Shown: one piece after another, positions 23,182 to 36,555 of the stretch | Position numbering within the stretch: the first letter of the stretch is position 1 | How the letters are laid out: each line of letters starts with the position of its first letter | Origin: Allomyces macrogynus ATCC 38327 | Taxonomy: Eukaryota; Blastocladiomycota; Blastocladiomycetes; Blastocladiales; Blastocladiaceae | DNA: 64,000 nucleotides | Reading direction: 5' to 3' | Assembly (NCBI GenBank): GCA_000151295.1 | Contig: GG745337.1 | Span: forward strand, 603,031-667,030 | The notes under the pieces: model-generated | Databases searched by the model: none | The model's input: only the letters and a program-made list of their open reading frames with translations | Told to the model about the DNA's origin: nothing | Translations under genes and position numbers: made by a program

Positions 23182-26100
23182 TTAGACGGGTGACACAAGC
23201 ATCTCCGACTGCTCGCTCACAATCGAGACCTGGCGATCCCGAGATGCAACCGTGGCCACGACCGGAACCGTGGCCGCGACAGTTTGCTCGACGGGCGCCG
23301 CATAGGTCGCGACTTGATGCGCTTGACGGCGGCGGCGAGCCACGAGTGCAGCAACCGCACCAACAGCAGCGGCCGTGGCCAGGCCAGCGCCCATCGCGGT
23401 CAGAGCCTCATTCGAGCCCGAGCTGGCGACGGAAGTCGCAGCGCTCTTGGCCGTTGGCGTGGCATCAAACAGCTTGAGCAGGCCGCCGGACGTCGTCGAC
23501 TTGGTTGGCAGCGCAGCAGCAAACGCGGCCACGGTCGTAGAGATCTTGGCCACCGTGGGTACCGTTGTCGTTGTCGCTTTGCCACCACCTGCCGGCTTCT
23601 TGACGGTCGTGGTCGTTGTCGGCTTGACTGACGTGGCTATGGTGGTGGTCGATTTGGATGTGACGGTCGAGGTCGTGGTCGCTTTGCCCCCACCGCTCTT
23701 TTTAGTGCTAGTTGAGGTCGTGGAACTGGCCTTGAAGGTCGTGCTGCTGGTGCCCGTGGTTGACCGCGAGCTGGTGGATGCACTTGTACTGCTGGGAGCC
23801 GCACTTGTCGTCGACCGCGAGGTGGACGCACTCGAGCTGGACGCAGCCGACGTCGCAATCGGCGTGCTCGCAGACGATGCGCTCTGTGTCGTTGGCGCAG
23901 CAGTAGTACTCGTCGTGAGCCCTGTACTCGCGGCAGATGTGCTCGCAGTCGTCGGCGCGGCAGTACTGCTCGTCGTGGACCCACTCGATGCACTTACGTT
24001 GATCGGAACCGTCGACGCGGAAGTGCGCGTTTCCTGCGTGGTCTCGGTCGTGCTCACGGTCGATAAAGTGGTGGACGAGTCTGTCCAGAATGGGAAGAGT
24101 GCGAGGAACGGTGAGCGGAGCGGGATAGCAGAGCGGCGTTGCACGAGAGCGTCTCAGGAAGCGTACCATTCGACGACGAGGTGCTTGCTGAAACGGACGC
24201 GGCCGTCGTGGGCACGGCCGTGGACGTGGTGCTTTCCGTCGAGCTAGTCGCGGCACTGGTGCTTTCCAAGGTCGTGGCAGTGGTGAGCTCGGTGCTGGTC
24301 GTGTTAATCGACGTTGCCGTGCTTGCAGTCGACACATCTACGCAGTACAAAGAGTGGGAGGAGAAAATCCAAGTGAGCGTTGCGTCCATGAAGCACAAGC
24401 GCGCAACTTGAAGAAAAAGAACACGCACCAGTCGAGGTCGCGGCAGCACGGGTGGAATCCAGCGTGGTTGCCTCGGTTGCCGTCGAATCGGCCGAGCTGG
24501 CGGCGGTTGGCGTCGTCATGGACGTGACGTCGGTACTGGTCGCGGTTTCTGCGCAAGGCAAGCCCCGGAAATGCGTGAGTGTTCCGTCGACGGCCAGTGA
24601 GTGCGAAAGGGGCATGGCGTACCCGCCGACGTTGACGCCGCGCTGGTGCTGTCGGAAGACGTGGTCTCGGGTGTGGCCGTGGGCTCAGTGGACGTATTAT
24701 CGGTCGTGGAGGAAGTTTCTAAAAAGACGCGAAGCAGCGCAAATGGTCAGGCTTGCCCGACCAGCTTAAAATGCAGCTAAGTGCGACGCCACATCGAAAA
24801 CGGGTGGAGAGCGTACCCGTGGACGTCGTTGTAGCGCTGGTGGTGCTGGTCAGATCAGCCGTCGAGGACGACGTGGACGGTTCGGCTAAGGAAAAGGCGC
24901 ACAATAGGAACATAGCAAGTCGCATGAATGGTCAGTGTCACGGCAAAAGCAAGTGCAAAAACGGGTTGATCGCGCGATTGACGAACGCGCGGGAAACACG
25001 CACCAGTCGACGAAGTCTCGGTCGTGCTCGATTCGGTCAACGAATCCGTCGGCGAAGCGGTGGACGTTGTAAAATCGGTCGTCGCGGTCGTTTCTACACG
25101 GAAAGTAAGCGGTGGAGCAGGTCAGAGGCGGCACTCATATACGGAGAGGGTATGATGGAGGCAAGTACCAGTCGACGTCGGCTCGCTGGTTGTCGAGTCC
25201 TGCGTCGCGGTGCTTGTCGAATCCTGAGTCGACGTCAAAGTCTCGGAAGTGCTCTCGTCCGTCGTTGACAGATCCTCGGAGCTGGTTGCTGTGGGCGTGG
25301 GCGTCGTCGGCTCGGTCGTGCTCTCGGTAGGGCTCTCCGTGGACGCTTCTGCGTTGAAATAAATCGGCAAAGATGGTCAGCCGGATATTTTCGCTTTTCC
25401 GTGCGAGAGGATCTGGAAACACGGACCCGTCGACGTAGTATCGGCGCTCGTCGCATTGATGCTCGTGCTGCCAGAGGAAGTAGCCGTGGGCTCTGTGGTC
25501 GTCAGCGGCGATTCGGTTGCCGAGGTTGCCGAGGCCGTGTTTTCCGTCGACGATTCTGCAAAATTGGCCATTTTGTGAGCGTCAAAACCAAGGCGAGCTT
25601 GTTGGCCACCTTGCGCAAATTACGCACCGGCCGTCGTTGCGTCAGTGCTCGTGCTCTCCGAGGTCGTGGAGGCCAAAGTATGCTCCGTCGTCGTTGACAA
25701 CTCTGTACTTGTCACCTCGGGCGCGGCGGAAGACTCGGAGCTGCTCATTTCGGTTGAGCTTGCCGTACTTTCCGTCGACGATTCTGTGAAACGGCCAGAT
25801 TGTGAGCGTTCAAGTCCAAAGTGAGCGCGCTGACTGCGCGGTGCGCCAAAGACGCACCAGTTGTCGTCACATCAGCGCTCGTGCTTCCTGAGGTCGTGAC
25901 CGTGGATTGCTCCGGCGTCGTTAACGGGTCAGTGCTGCTCGATTCGGTGCCCGTTGGAGCTGGCGTCGTGGAGGTCTCGGAACTGGCCGAGTCGCTCGTC
26001 GTAGACGTGCTTTCCGTCGACACTAATGAGAAAAATGGCGACAGGGAGCAAAGTATCAGCGGCGCGTCCATGGCGTCAGCGGCGCGAGAGCGATGCAGTT

Positions 26101-29100
26101 TCGAGGAAGGCGCGTACCCGTGGTGGACGTGGAATCCGTTGTTGACATGGTTTCGGTCGTCGAGGTCGTCTCTGATCAGGATCGGCAATGCGCTGAAGGT
26201 CAAGAACCAGAGCATGGCCAGGCGCGGCCAGAGAAGCATTCACAATGACGCACCAGTCACAGCGCTGGATTCCGTCGTTGGCTCGGACAAAGTGCTGGTA
26301 CTCTCTGTCGTAGTCGCGGCCGTTGGCTCGGAAGTGGTCTCGGCTAGGAGCGCGGAGAGCGGCAAGGTCAGAATCAGGGTCACGGGACGCATATCGGGCG
26401 TCAAGCGCACGCACCAGTCAAGGGCGCCGTGCTTGAATCGGTGGACGTCGTCAAGTCCGTCGTGACGGACGCATCTAACGATTGAGTAGAGGGGCCATGC
26501 CATCAGTTCAAGCGCGCAAACCAAATGAGCGCAGGCGAGCAGCGCTCGCACGTACCAGTTGTCGTCGATTCGGTGCTTGTCAGCTCTGGCGTCGACGTGG
26601 CAGGCTCGGAGGTGCTCTCAGCCGTGGTAGACGATTCTGAAATAAATGAGGGATAACGTCAGTGTCCAGGCCGCAGGGCATCGGAACGAGGTGGAGATTG
26701 CAGCTAGTGGCCCGTTCTGCGCGAAAATGTACCCGTCGAGGACGCAGTGGTGCTGGGATCGAGCGTCGTCGAGGTCGTTTCCTCGGTCGATGACGCGCTT
26801 TCGGTCGTGCTCGTCGGTTCTACGATCAAGAACAGCATCAGTGCCCTGGTAAACACCAATCGAGAGTCATATGCGCACATACCCGCGGACTTCGAGGTGG
26901 TGCTTGATTCCGACTGCGAAGTCTCGGTCGTCGTCGTCGACGTTTCTGCACAGCAATGCTCAAAAGTTGAACCTTTTGCACAGACTTGGCTGGGGATCTA
27001 GGAAGGCAGGAGCACGCACCAGTCGAAGGCGCACCGGAGCTCGAACTTTCGGAAGAGGTGGCCGTCAGCTCCGCGGTAGACGAGGACGACGAATCTTCAG
27101 TGCTGGTCGCGCTGGGCGTGGCCTCAGAACTCATTGAATTGGTCGCCGTTGTCGTGCTCTCAGTCGAGACGTCTACACAGCAGAAGGGAGAAATGAGCGA
27201 GCGGTAGTCCCTCCGCCGGACCCGTGCTGATAGAACGCAAAAACGCACCCGTCGTCGTAGAGGCACTGGTCAATTCTTGCGTCGTGGACGCGTCGGTTGA
27301 GCTGGAAGCCGGCTCGGGCGTAGTCGATGTGTCGGTAGTCGAGCTGGTCGCGGTACTGGTCGGCTCCTGCGTGATAGACGCGTCGGTGGATGAGTCGCTC
27401 GTACTGGCCACGGTGCTGGTCGGCTCTGGCGTGGAAGACAAGTCGGTGGACGCATCCGTCGAGCTGGCCGTGTCCTGCGTCGTTGACGCGTCGCTCGTGC
27501 TGGCCGCCGTGCTGGTCATCTCCTGTGTGGTTGGCACGTCGGTGGGACTGGCCGCGGTGCTGGTCGTGTCCTGCGTCGTCAAGTCGCTTGTGCTGGCCGC
27601 GGTACTAGGCTCAGGCGTTGTTGACGTATTGGTTGAGCTGCTTGCGGTAGTCGGCTCCTGGCTAGCGGATGAGTCGGAAGTCGAGCTCGTCGCATCACTG
27701 CTCGGCTCCGGCGTCGTAGATGCATCGGTCACGCTGCTTGCGGTGCTGGTCGGCTCCTGGCTGGTGGATACGTCGGTACTTTCGCTGGTCGAGACACTGG
27801 TCGGTTCCGGCCCTGTCGACGCGCCACTCGAGCTGTCCGCGGTGCTCGTCAGCTCCTGCGAAGTGGCCACATCGGTACTCGATCCGCTCACGGTGGTTGT
27901 CGGCTCGGGCGTGCTGGACGCCTCGGTCGAGCTGGTCACAGCGCTAGCCGAGCCCGTCGAGGAGCTAGTAAAATCTTGAGTGATGGACAAGTCTGTCGTC
28001 GAGCTGGCCACAGTGCTGGCCGGGTTGGACGACGTCTCAGCCGAGCTGGCCGTGCTTTTGGCTTCGGTTGTCGGCGAGCTGGCGCCCGAGACGGTGGAGA
28101 CGGTAGTCGAGATGCTAGCGGTCGATTCTTTCATGATTTGCGACCGGAAGCGTGAGCCAAACGAGCGAGAAAAATGACAGCGGCCTCCAATCCACCAGTA
28201 CACTGCTGGCAGCAAAACGCACCCGTCGAGCTCGTGGCCACAGTGGACGCCGTCATGCCGGTGCTGGCCGAGCTGGCCGTATCGCTGCTGGTAGAGACTT
28301 CAGTCGTCGACGAGCCTGTACCGGTTGAGACAGTGGAGACGTTCGTAGAGGTGCTAGCGGTCGATTCTGTCATAGTTTTCGAGCGGAAGAGTAAGTCAAA
28401 CGAGCGTGTAAAACGGAAGCGAGAATCAATCCACCAATGCAGCCCGCTGGCAGCAAAACGCACCCGTCGTGCTCGCGGCCGCGGTGGGCACCGTCGTGAG
28501 CGTGGTAGCCGTTTTAGAGCTCGAGGGCGTGACCGCTAACGTGCTGCTGGTCGTCGGTGTCGTGGTTTGCGTGCTCGCGGTCGAGGGCGTAGCCGTCAGC
28601 GTGCTGCTGCTCGTCGGCGTGATCGCCGGCGTGCTGCTGGCCGTCGGCACCGTGGTGCTCGAGGAAATGACCGTCGGCGTGCTGGACGGCGTGACCGTGA
28701 GCGTGCTGCTGGTCGTCGGCGTCGGGGTCGGTGTAACAATCGGCGTCGTCGACGTGGAAGTCGGCGTCACAATCGCCGTCGTCGAGGATGTGGGGGTAGA
28801 AACAGTGGTGCTGGTCGTCGCACGCGACGTGGTGGTTGTAGGGGTCGGAGTAAGCGTGGTCGAGGTCGCGGTCGGGGCTATGGAAACGATATGCGGCGGC
28901 CAAGGTTGATCAGATGCCGTTTTCGCTGACCAACATGCAGCAGCGCATGCCACTCTCGTCAGCCATGGAGGATCGCGAGGGTACGTACTGGTCGTCGTCG
29001 TTGGCTTCCCGCCACCTCCAGCGGCACCTCCAGCACCTCCTGTGGCCGGTCCACCTCCTCCACTAGCAGCCGCGCCACCACCACCAGCGGTCGCGCCTCC

Positions 29101-29214
29101 GCCCCCGGGTCCGGCAGCGAGGACGGCGGGCACAAACAGTAGGCCGATGAGCACGGCGGCCCAGAGCAGGGCGAGCGCGCGCCGGTGCGGGCGCCCGAGG
29201 TGCGGTGTCGCCAT
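23182..29214 (-). CDS. Mucin-like type I membrane protein with 21 exons, all junctions phase 1
   Basis: Exons: 29214-28989, 28877-28464, 28366-28223, 28127-27249, 27172-27020, 26945-26883, 26819-26733, 26636-26556, 26474-26415, 26343-26254, 26171-26118, 26022-25858, 25783-25628, 25555-25427, 25348-25169, 25093-25004, 24885-24817, 24718-24623, 24548-24429, 24337-24167 and 24080-23182. The total is 4,326 nt, 1,441 residues. Introns are 63-118 nt, mostly starting GTGCGT or GTACGC. Seen: a signal peptide (ALLWAAVLIGLLFVPAVLAA), a Gly/Ala-rich segment, then about 1,200 residues of Ser/Thr/Glu/Pro sequence in cassettes that typically end STG. A Lys/Gly/Thr segment (KKPAGGGKATTTT) precedes one membrane helix (LTAMGAGLATAAAVGAVAAL) and a 45-residue tail after RRRR. 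The layout fits a heavily O-glycosylated surface stalk, like fungal wall sensors or adhesins, but no ligand-binding domain is visible. All 19 internal exons are multiples of three. Confidence 0.88.
28128..28463 (-). repeat. Duplicated exon-intron unit in the mucin-like gene
   Basis: Introns 28367-28463 and 28128-28222 share their start (GTGCGTTTTGCTGCCAGC), an internal TGGTGGATTG and a related CTTCCG-containing 3' part. The exons after each begin with the same AATCGACCGCTAGCA. This is a segmental copy of an exon with its intron and supports growth of the gene by cassette duplication. Confidence 0.85.
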
Positions 29215-30607
29215 GATGGGTGTGTTGATGGCGGGACCGGTGCGGCGAGCGACGGTTTGGTGGACGGGCGAGGATAGGCAAGACCGGCAGTGGGGTGAAG
29301 GGAACGAGGAAGAGAGCGCAATCGTCTCGACGAGCGCGCAAGAACTGTCCCGACGACCACGGTCCTGGGACGAGGTGTTTCTTGCTGGTTCATAAACCGC
29401 TGTGTGATCGGTGTAGACTTGGGGTAAGGCGATGGTGGGTGGGAGCAGCCCAGAACTGCACCACCAAGGAGGGCATCAAACGCATGTGTGCCACAAGCCA
29501 ACCTGCGGTCAACAGCGGTGAAGAGCGGCGCGGGCTGTGTGGCAAATGAACAAGAAGCTAATAAACCTTCTGCTTCTCGCACTTGGGCCCTTCCTTCCTT
29601 CAGGGTTTTCTTGCGCTGAGGGCGACGACAGGGAGTGAGTGAACTCGCGCACGCGACCACGAACGCCGGGCGCGCAATCATCCGCAATGGTGACGCCGAC
29701 GGGTTGTGCCGTGTGCGCACTCTCGGGCTTGTGCTGGGCAATGCGATGCGGTCCTTTGAATTGAGATTGCCTTCAACAAGGTGTGGGAACCGTCATTGCC
29801 GCCCGGAGCAGCCCGGACAAATATTGATTACCTCCGCTCCCAGCCCACTATGTTCAATGTTCACTTCATGTGATTCTCCTCTGGCAGTATGTTTATGGTC
29901 CAAAACTCGCGAATCAAGTCAAGAATCATCAAGGATGGTGCTCCGTGCGAGCGCGGGCGCAATGCGGGAGAACCTGGGGAGCAAAGGTTTGTGTTCAAGT
30001 CGACTGCCTGACAAATGCTCAAGGCAACGCTTGCGTGATCTTGCAGGCATGCGCTGTTGCTGCCGCCCCTGCCCGCTGGCGCGACGCACATCATCATCGA
30101 TGATGGTTGGTCGCGATTGTCTTGGCTCTGGTGGGCATTGAATCCTTCCGAACGCGCTTGCCTGTCATGGCCAGACCCCATTTGCACCCACATCCAAAGC
30201 ACAGCGCAACAAATGTGACCAAAATGAATGTTGTCTAACGAGCTTGGGGTCCTTGAGTCACGCGACGTTTCTGCCGGCCCCAGTTGACCCTTCTCCTTGA
30301 TCTCGCGAGCAGGGGAGCGGAAAACAGGGTGGAGAAGAGGCCTCGACATGCAAGTATATTGGCGACACTGGCGGCCAGCATGCTGGCGAGCAGAACGAGG
30401 GTGGCGGGTCGGAGTCGGCACAGCCAACCCTCTCGTCTGGGCCCTCACTAACGACACATCAGGTCGTGGAACAGTTGCTCAACCCCCGAGACCAAGTCAT
30501 GCTGGACACGTCGTTGGATTTGCAACAAATGACAGCATTCCCACCCATCCAATGATCGGTACAATTCGGTCGTCTAGACGCGCCGTCTGCTAGTTTCCCA
30601 TTCACGA
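29215..30607. other. Intergenic region between the mucin-like gene and COQ10
   Basis: About 1.4 kb holding the mucin-like promoter on its left and the COQ10 3' end on its right. No TATA box is clear and no gene or RNA is recognised. Confidence 0.4.
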
Positions 30608-31556
30608 TCATTTGCTGGCCGCCGTCACCGCCCTTGCTGCCGCCGCAGCCGCGCCCACACCTGCCCTCGCCGGCGCTGCCGTCACCTTGGCCTTGGCCGC
30701 TGCCGCAGCCGTGACCGCCGCAGCCTTGGCCGCCGTCGCGACCCCGGTCGACGCAGCCACTGGCGTCGTCCTAGGTGCCGCGTAAACGATCCGCGCGCGC
30801 TCCTCAAACGCCTGAATCGTTTGCCGGTTCACCTGGTCAAAGAACACAGCGGCAACACCCGCGTGCAATCCCGACCGGAACGTGAACTTGAGGTAAATAT
30901 CGACCCAGGTCGAGTTGGGCACGGGTCCCGGCGCAAAGCTCCACACGTGCAGGAGGTCGGTGAAGAGCGCCGACGGCTGCGCTTCGGCAACGACCAGGTG
31001 CGGTGTGAGCTGCGTGACGCGGGACGTGTACGATTCGGACAGTTGGCCGAACCCGACGCCGAGGGTCGCGGACATGGCGGTGAAATCGGCCGAGGTCGGG
31101 GTGCGCAGCGCCGCGGTCACGCCGGGGAGAGGTTTGGGCACGGTGCGCAGCTTGGCGATGAGCGGAGCCGGCAGGCCCGTGGGGAGCGGCTGGTACGGCG
31201 TGTGCATGGTTGCGCGCGTGCAGTAGGGCACGAACCGCGCGTACTCGTTCACGTTGGCGACGACGTCGCAGAGTTGTGTCGGCGAGAACCTGCCATGCGG
31301 CGGGAGGTCAGCGGCGGCGTCGCGAGCGAGAGAGGTGACAGCACATGCATGCGTACTTCAGCAGCTTGCGCTCCGAGTACTCGACCGGCTTGGGCTTGGT
31401 GAGTGCGGCTGCTGCGCTCGCGATGAAGGGTCGCGACGCGACGGCAAGCACGGCGCCGCTCGCATGAAGGGGTTGTGCGAGCGCAGCGGAGCGGAGGCCT
31501 ACGGCTGCCGTCGACGCGCCGCCGACGCGTAATGCCGATGCAGATGTTCCAAACAT
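30608..31556 (-). CDS. COQ10: Coenzyme Q-binding protein COQ10 (START/polyketide-cyclase family), two exons
   Basis: Exons 31556-31357 and 31289-30608 give 293 residues; the intron starts GTACGC and ends CAG, joining at KLLK/FSPTQL. Known role: COQ10 is a mitochondrial inner-membrane lipid-binding protein that binds ubiquinone and is needed for efficient respiration. Seen: a basic, Ala/Ser-rich N-terminus that looks like a mitochondrial targeting sequence, then YSERKLL, FSPTQLCDVVANVNEYARFV, TSRVTQLTPHLVV and WSFAPGPVPNSTWVDIYLKF, typical of the family. FDQVNRQTIQAFEERA is the C-terminal helix. An extra Ala/Val-rich tail of about 60 residues is unusual. The ATG at 31556 is the first before the targeting sequence. 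The gene is divergent from the RBR ligase. Confidence 0.92.
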
Positions 31557-32229
31557 GGTCGTTATGGTGATTGTCGGGATCGTCAAGAGCGAGAAGTCTT
31601 TTCGAGCTGGCGCTGGGAGGAAAAGTGCGTGGAGCTGGGAGTCGGCCGGCCGTATCGTAGTTCCCGTTGCTGTTGCCGACTACAGTCGTCTTGCCGCGAG
31701 TCGTGCGGTTCGACGTCGTCAAGTCGGTCGTGCCGGTGCAATGTCAGCAGCGACCGGGACAGCGGTTGGCAACAGTTGTGCCGGCCCGGCGGAAACGGAA
31801 GCAAGCAGCGCTCACCAATGCGTGATTTAATCAGGGTCACTCACATTCGAGTCACTGCGGCCAAGGATCCACGTCACACAATCAACATGTCCCGTCTAAT
31901 ACTTTGTTTTCCTGCTTTCAATCCCTTTTGCAAGTTTGGGCTGCAGGTCCCTGTTTGTGCCGTCTCCATCCACGTCACTGAGCATTCGCTGACACATCAA
32001 CAAGCTGCCCATGCAAGACGACTTTCTGCTGAGTTGCTCTTGAACCATGTTCCCTCTCCTTCGACTTCATCTCTCTCGAAGGCCTTCTTGCCGCATTCTC
32101 GGGTGGAGAGAATAGAGCGCGACAGCTATATATAAACGCGGAGACCATCACGGGCATCAACCGCGCAGACTAAGCTGTACCGCAACGCCATCCCGACCTG
32201 ACTTGCCAGCTTGTCTCATTACCGCAATC
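31557..32229. other. Divergent promoter region between COQ10 and the RBR ligase
   Basis: About 670 bp between two outward-facing start codons. The RBR side has a clear TATA box at 32127-32135. No TATA is apparent on the COQ10 side. Confidence 0.5.
32127..32135 (+). promoter_or_regulatory. TATA box of the RBR ligase gene
   Basis: TATATATAA about 100 nt upstream of the ATG at 32230, in GC-rich surroundings and with no other strong candidate nearby. Confidence 0.65.
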
Positions 32230-33894
32230 ATGGCCCTTACAACCATGGACTGGTTGCCGAACCTCGAAGCGCAAGCGGACGAGATCCTCGCCCTCGAGGT
32301 CCGAGCTTGTGCGCCTGAACATTATATAACGGAATGTGTCGCTCACGACCCTGTGCTCGAACTTGACCAGGCGATTTTCGAGGGCATCTTCACGTCTGCC
32401 CGCATCGAACCCGACGCTTCGACCTCTGGTCACGACTCATCTGCCACTATCGTGCACCGCGGCACGATTCGTGTTGACGCGATGCTGCCAGACGGCAGCG
32501 GGACCCTGACCTTGACGTTGACCGCACCCAAACCGGCCCAGCCCGTCGGTGACGACTTTGTCCTGCGCGCCAAGCAACGGAAACGCGGTTCGGCACGAAA
32601 GCAGTTGTCTGCAGCCGTGACGGCACCCGTGCCGCTGCCGTCAACGACAGTAGAAGCATTACCGCCCGTGCTCCTGCATTTCGCGCTACCCGCCACGTAC
32701 CCGTCGCACGCATTACCGACCCTGTCTCTTTCGTGCGCATGGCTCGCCGAATCGACTCTCGCCGACCTGACCTCACACGTAATCTCCACCCTCGACGCGC
32801 CCGCCGACGCCAACGTGCAGCTCTACGTGGCATACGAGGCCGCGCGTGACGCCCTCGCCGTGCACCTGGCCTCGCTTGACGCGCTCGCCGCCTCGCCCGC
32901 CGTCTACCAGATGCTCGTCGACCATGATCGCTACACGAAGCAGGCCGAGTTTGACCAGCATGAATTCACGTGCCTGATTTGTCTGTCGACGCACCGCGGC
33001 CGTGCAGGGATGAGCCTGCCCGGATGCGCGCACGTGTTTTGCCGGTCGTGCCTGGTCCCGTTCTACACGATGCTCGTCAAGGAAGGCATGCCGATGAACG
33101 TACGGTGCCCGCACCCGCAGTGCGCGGTCGCGCCGGTCGCACGCCCCGCCGCTGCTGCTGCCGGTGGCAGCGACGCCGTTGACGCGGACCCGGAATCCGC
33201 GCTCGCCGCGCACCCGATCACCGACTCTTAGCTCGCGACGCTGATCGGGGACCAACTCGCATCGCAATGGCGCGCACAATTCATTGAAAAAGTGTACGCA
33301 GCCGACCCGGCGATGCAATGGTGTGCGAGGCTCGGGTGCACGGGCGCGGCGCGGCGCGGCGACGGGCGGTACGCGAAACTCGCGACCTGTCTGCAGTGCC
33401 GGTTCGCGTTCTGCGTGTACTGTCTGCGCGCGTGGCACGGCAACGTGTCGGGCTGCGAGTCGCCGAGCTCGCATGTTGTCGTCGAGGCGTGGATCGCCGC
33501 GGAAAAGTTGCCCGAGCACGAGCGGGATCGCGCGCACGCGGAATTGGCGATGCGGTACGGTCGCGCGACGGTCGCGGTGATTGTGCAGCGGTACCGTGAC
33601 GAGCAGGCGACGCTGGCCTACTTGCAGGAGAACGCCAAGTCCTGTCCGTATTGCGGGCAGGCGACTATCAAGTCGGCCGGGTGCAACCACATGACGTGCG
33701 GTGCCTGCCGAGGGCATTTTTGTTACCTCTGCGGCGAGGGGTTGAACCATTTGCCCAATTTCTACGCGCATTGGTCGGAGGGCGGCGGGACCAAGTGCGG
33801 AATGAAGCTGTTTGACATACTGGTTGACGAGGACGGGGACACGGTCGTGTATTACGACGACGATAGCGACTGGCAGATCCAGCCGTTTGACTGA
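32230..33894 (+). CDS. RBR-type E3 ubiquitin ligase, RNF14-like (RWD-RING1-IBR-RING2)
   Basis: Exons 32230-33135 and 33232-33894 give 522 residues. Family role: RBR ligases take ubiquitin from an E2 onto a RING2 cysteine and pass it to substrate. Seen: an RWD-like N-terminus (PNLEAQADEILALEV; LLHFALPATYPSHALPTLSL). RING1 is at about 245-295 with CLICLSTHRG, GCAHVFCRSCL and RCPHPQC. The IBR is at about 325-375 with CARLGC, CLQCRFAFCVYC and WHG. RING2 is at about 438-472 with CPYCGQ and SAGCNHMTCGAC; the first Cys of GCNHMTC is the expected catalytic one (about residue 452). A short acidic tail follows. The acceptor TAG at 33229-33231 would be an in-frame stop if unspliced, so the intron is required. 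The donor (33136, GTCGCA) is weak and was chosen to keep phase. A TATA box lies upstream. Confidence 0.9.
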
Positions 33895-34274
33895 CCGGCC
33901 GGCATGTTTCAGACCAGCTGGTCGTGTCGTGTCGGCGGCTGAATCGACGCGGTCGCCGGTCGCGTCTCCTCCGTCTTTTGCTCAACTCACCCGTGTTTCG
34001 CTCCCCTCTCTTTCTCCCACCTCGCCCCCGCCCCCCCCCCCCCCCCCCCATTTTGAACATCGTCTCAGTATCCAACATTAACGCCTGCCCTCATCAAGGG
34101 CGTGAACGAACGATCAAGTATTGATTGACGCGCCGCTTGATTATCCTCAGACAAAGCTCCCTCGGTGGTAATCAAAAACAGCTAACAGATCCATATTTAT
34201 CTCTCGTCAGGAGATCAGCGACACCCAGGGCGAAGTGTGAGGCAGGTATAGATTCCGTATAAGTATTTTTGAGT
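33895..34274 (+). other. 3' flank of the RBR gene with a poly-C run
   Basis: No gene seen. A run of about 20 C at roughly 34029-34049 interrupts the flank. The sequence then becomes low-GC up to the scaffold gap. Confidence 0.5.
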
Positions 34275-34374
34275 NNNNNNNNNNNNNNNNNNNNNNNNNN
34301 NNNNNNNNNNNNNNNNNNNNNNNNNNNNNNNNNNNNNNNNNNNNNNNNNNNNNNNNNNNNNNNNNNNNNNNNNN
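34275..34374. other. Assembly gap (100 N)
   Basis: Exactly 100 N, the usual placeholder for a scaffold gap of unknown size. The gene on its right edge is truncated by it. Confidence 0.99.
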
Positions 34375-35170
34375 GCAACGCCCGGACCGCGCGAGATTCG
34401 GTGGGCCACCTCGGAACCGCTCCGCGGCCCCGAGCACGAGCGCTACGCGCCCGCGTCGTGGCGCGCGCACGCCGAGCCGCGCGTGCTGGCGCCACGGCAC
34501 AGTTACCATGTCGTCGAACTCGAGCCGACCGGTACGCATCATTCTTCTCCACCGTTCCGTGGGCCGTGATCTGACTCTGACAGGAGAATAGCCGAGGCGC
34601 GCCCGCCAATCGGCTACCCCGGCCGCCGCCCGCTCGACCTGCCCGACTTTCACGTGGCGGTCGAGGACCGCGAACGCATGCTGCGCATGCTCAAGGCCGA
34701 CATGGTGCGGCATCGCACGCGCGTATCGCACGATCCGAGCACCAACCCGGCGCCGCGCGGGTCGCGGCCGGCGTATTACCAGTCGGCCTACCACAATTAC
34801 CTGAATGGCGTCGCCGAGGAGCTGAATCTGGATCCGGGGATGCTGGATCGGTTGATTGAGCCTGATTATGTATGTGCTCCGCTCTCCACTCTCCTTGATG
34901 CGAATCACGCTGACAGTTGGTGTGTAGTCCTTTGACGAGTCTAAGCTCCTCGACGCGCTGCGCCGTGAGGCGAGTTACCGGATGCAGGTCGAGACCGAGA
35001 CCTATGGCCACCCAGTGAAGCGCGGGCCGGCCGCGCACGTGCAGGCGGCCTACACCAAGCTGTGGCGCGCGCGGTCGGCGAGCCCGCATGGACCGCCGCC
35101 GCCGGTGATGCCGCGCGAGGAGCAACGGCGCGGCGATAAGCGTGGGCAGCGCGGGCAAGTGACTGAGTGA
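34375..35170 (+). CDS. Unknown protein, 5' end lost in the gap, three exons remaining
   Basis: Exons 34375-34531, 34592-34869 and 34928-35170 encode about 225 residues. The introns start GTACGC and GTATGT and end ATAG and GTAG. The remaining protein includes EIRWATSEPLRGPEHERYAP, then DLPDFHVAVEDRERMLRMLK, YYQSAYHNYLNGVAEELNLD, then SFDESKLLDALRREASYRMQ, and ends in a basic tail. It looks soluble and mostly helical. No catalytic motif or known domain is recognised. The first intron's acceptor was chosen at ATAG (34591) because the nearer CAG gives a stop. The 5' end, and probably most of the protein, is missing. Confidence 0.65.
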
Positions 35171-35229
35171 CGCGGGTGAGGGCAGGTGCATGATCAAGAT
35201 TGGATACAGACAGGCATGGTATTTTGTTG

Positions 35230-36555
<1,326 letters not shown>

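Noticed and set aside
23182..29214. Interpretation of the mucin-like region as several separate Ser/Thr-rich genes
   Set aside because: Only one signal peptide and one membrane anchor exist, and all 20 introns keep the same phase, so one gene explains the data better.
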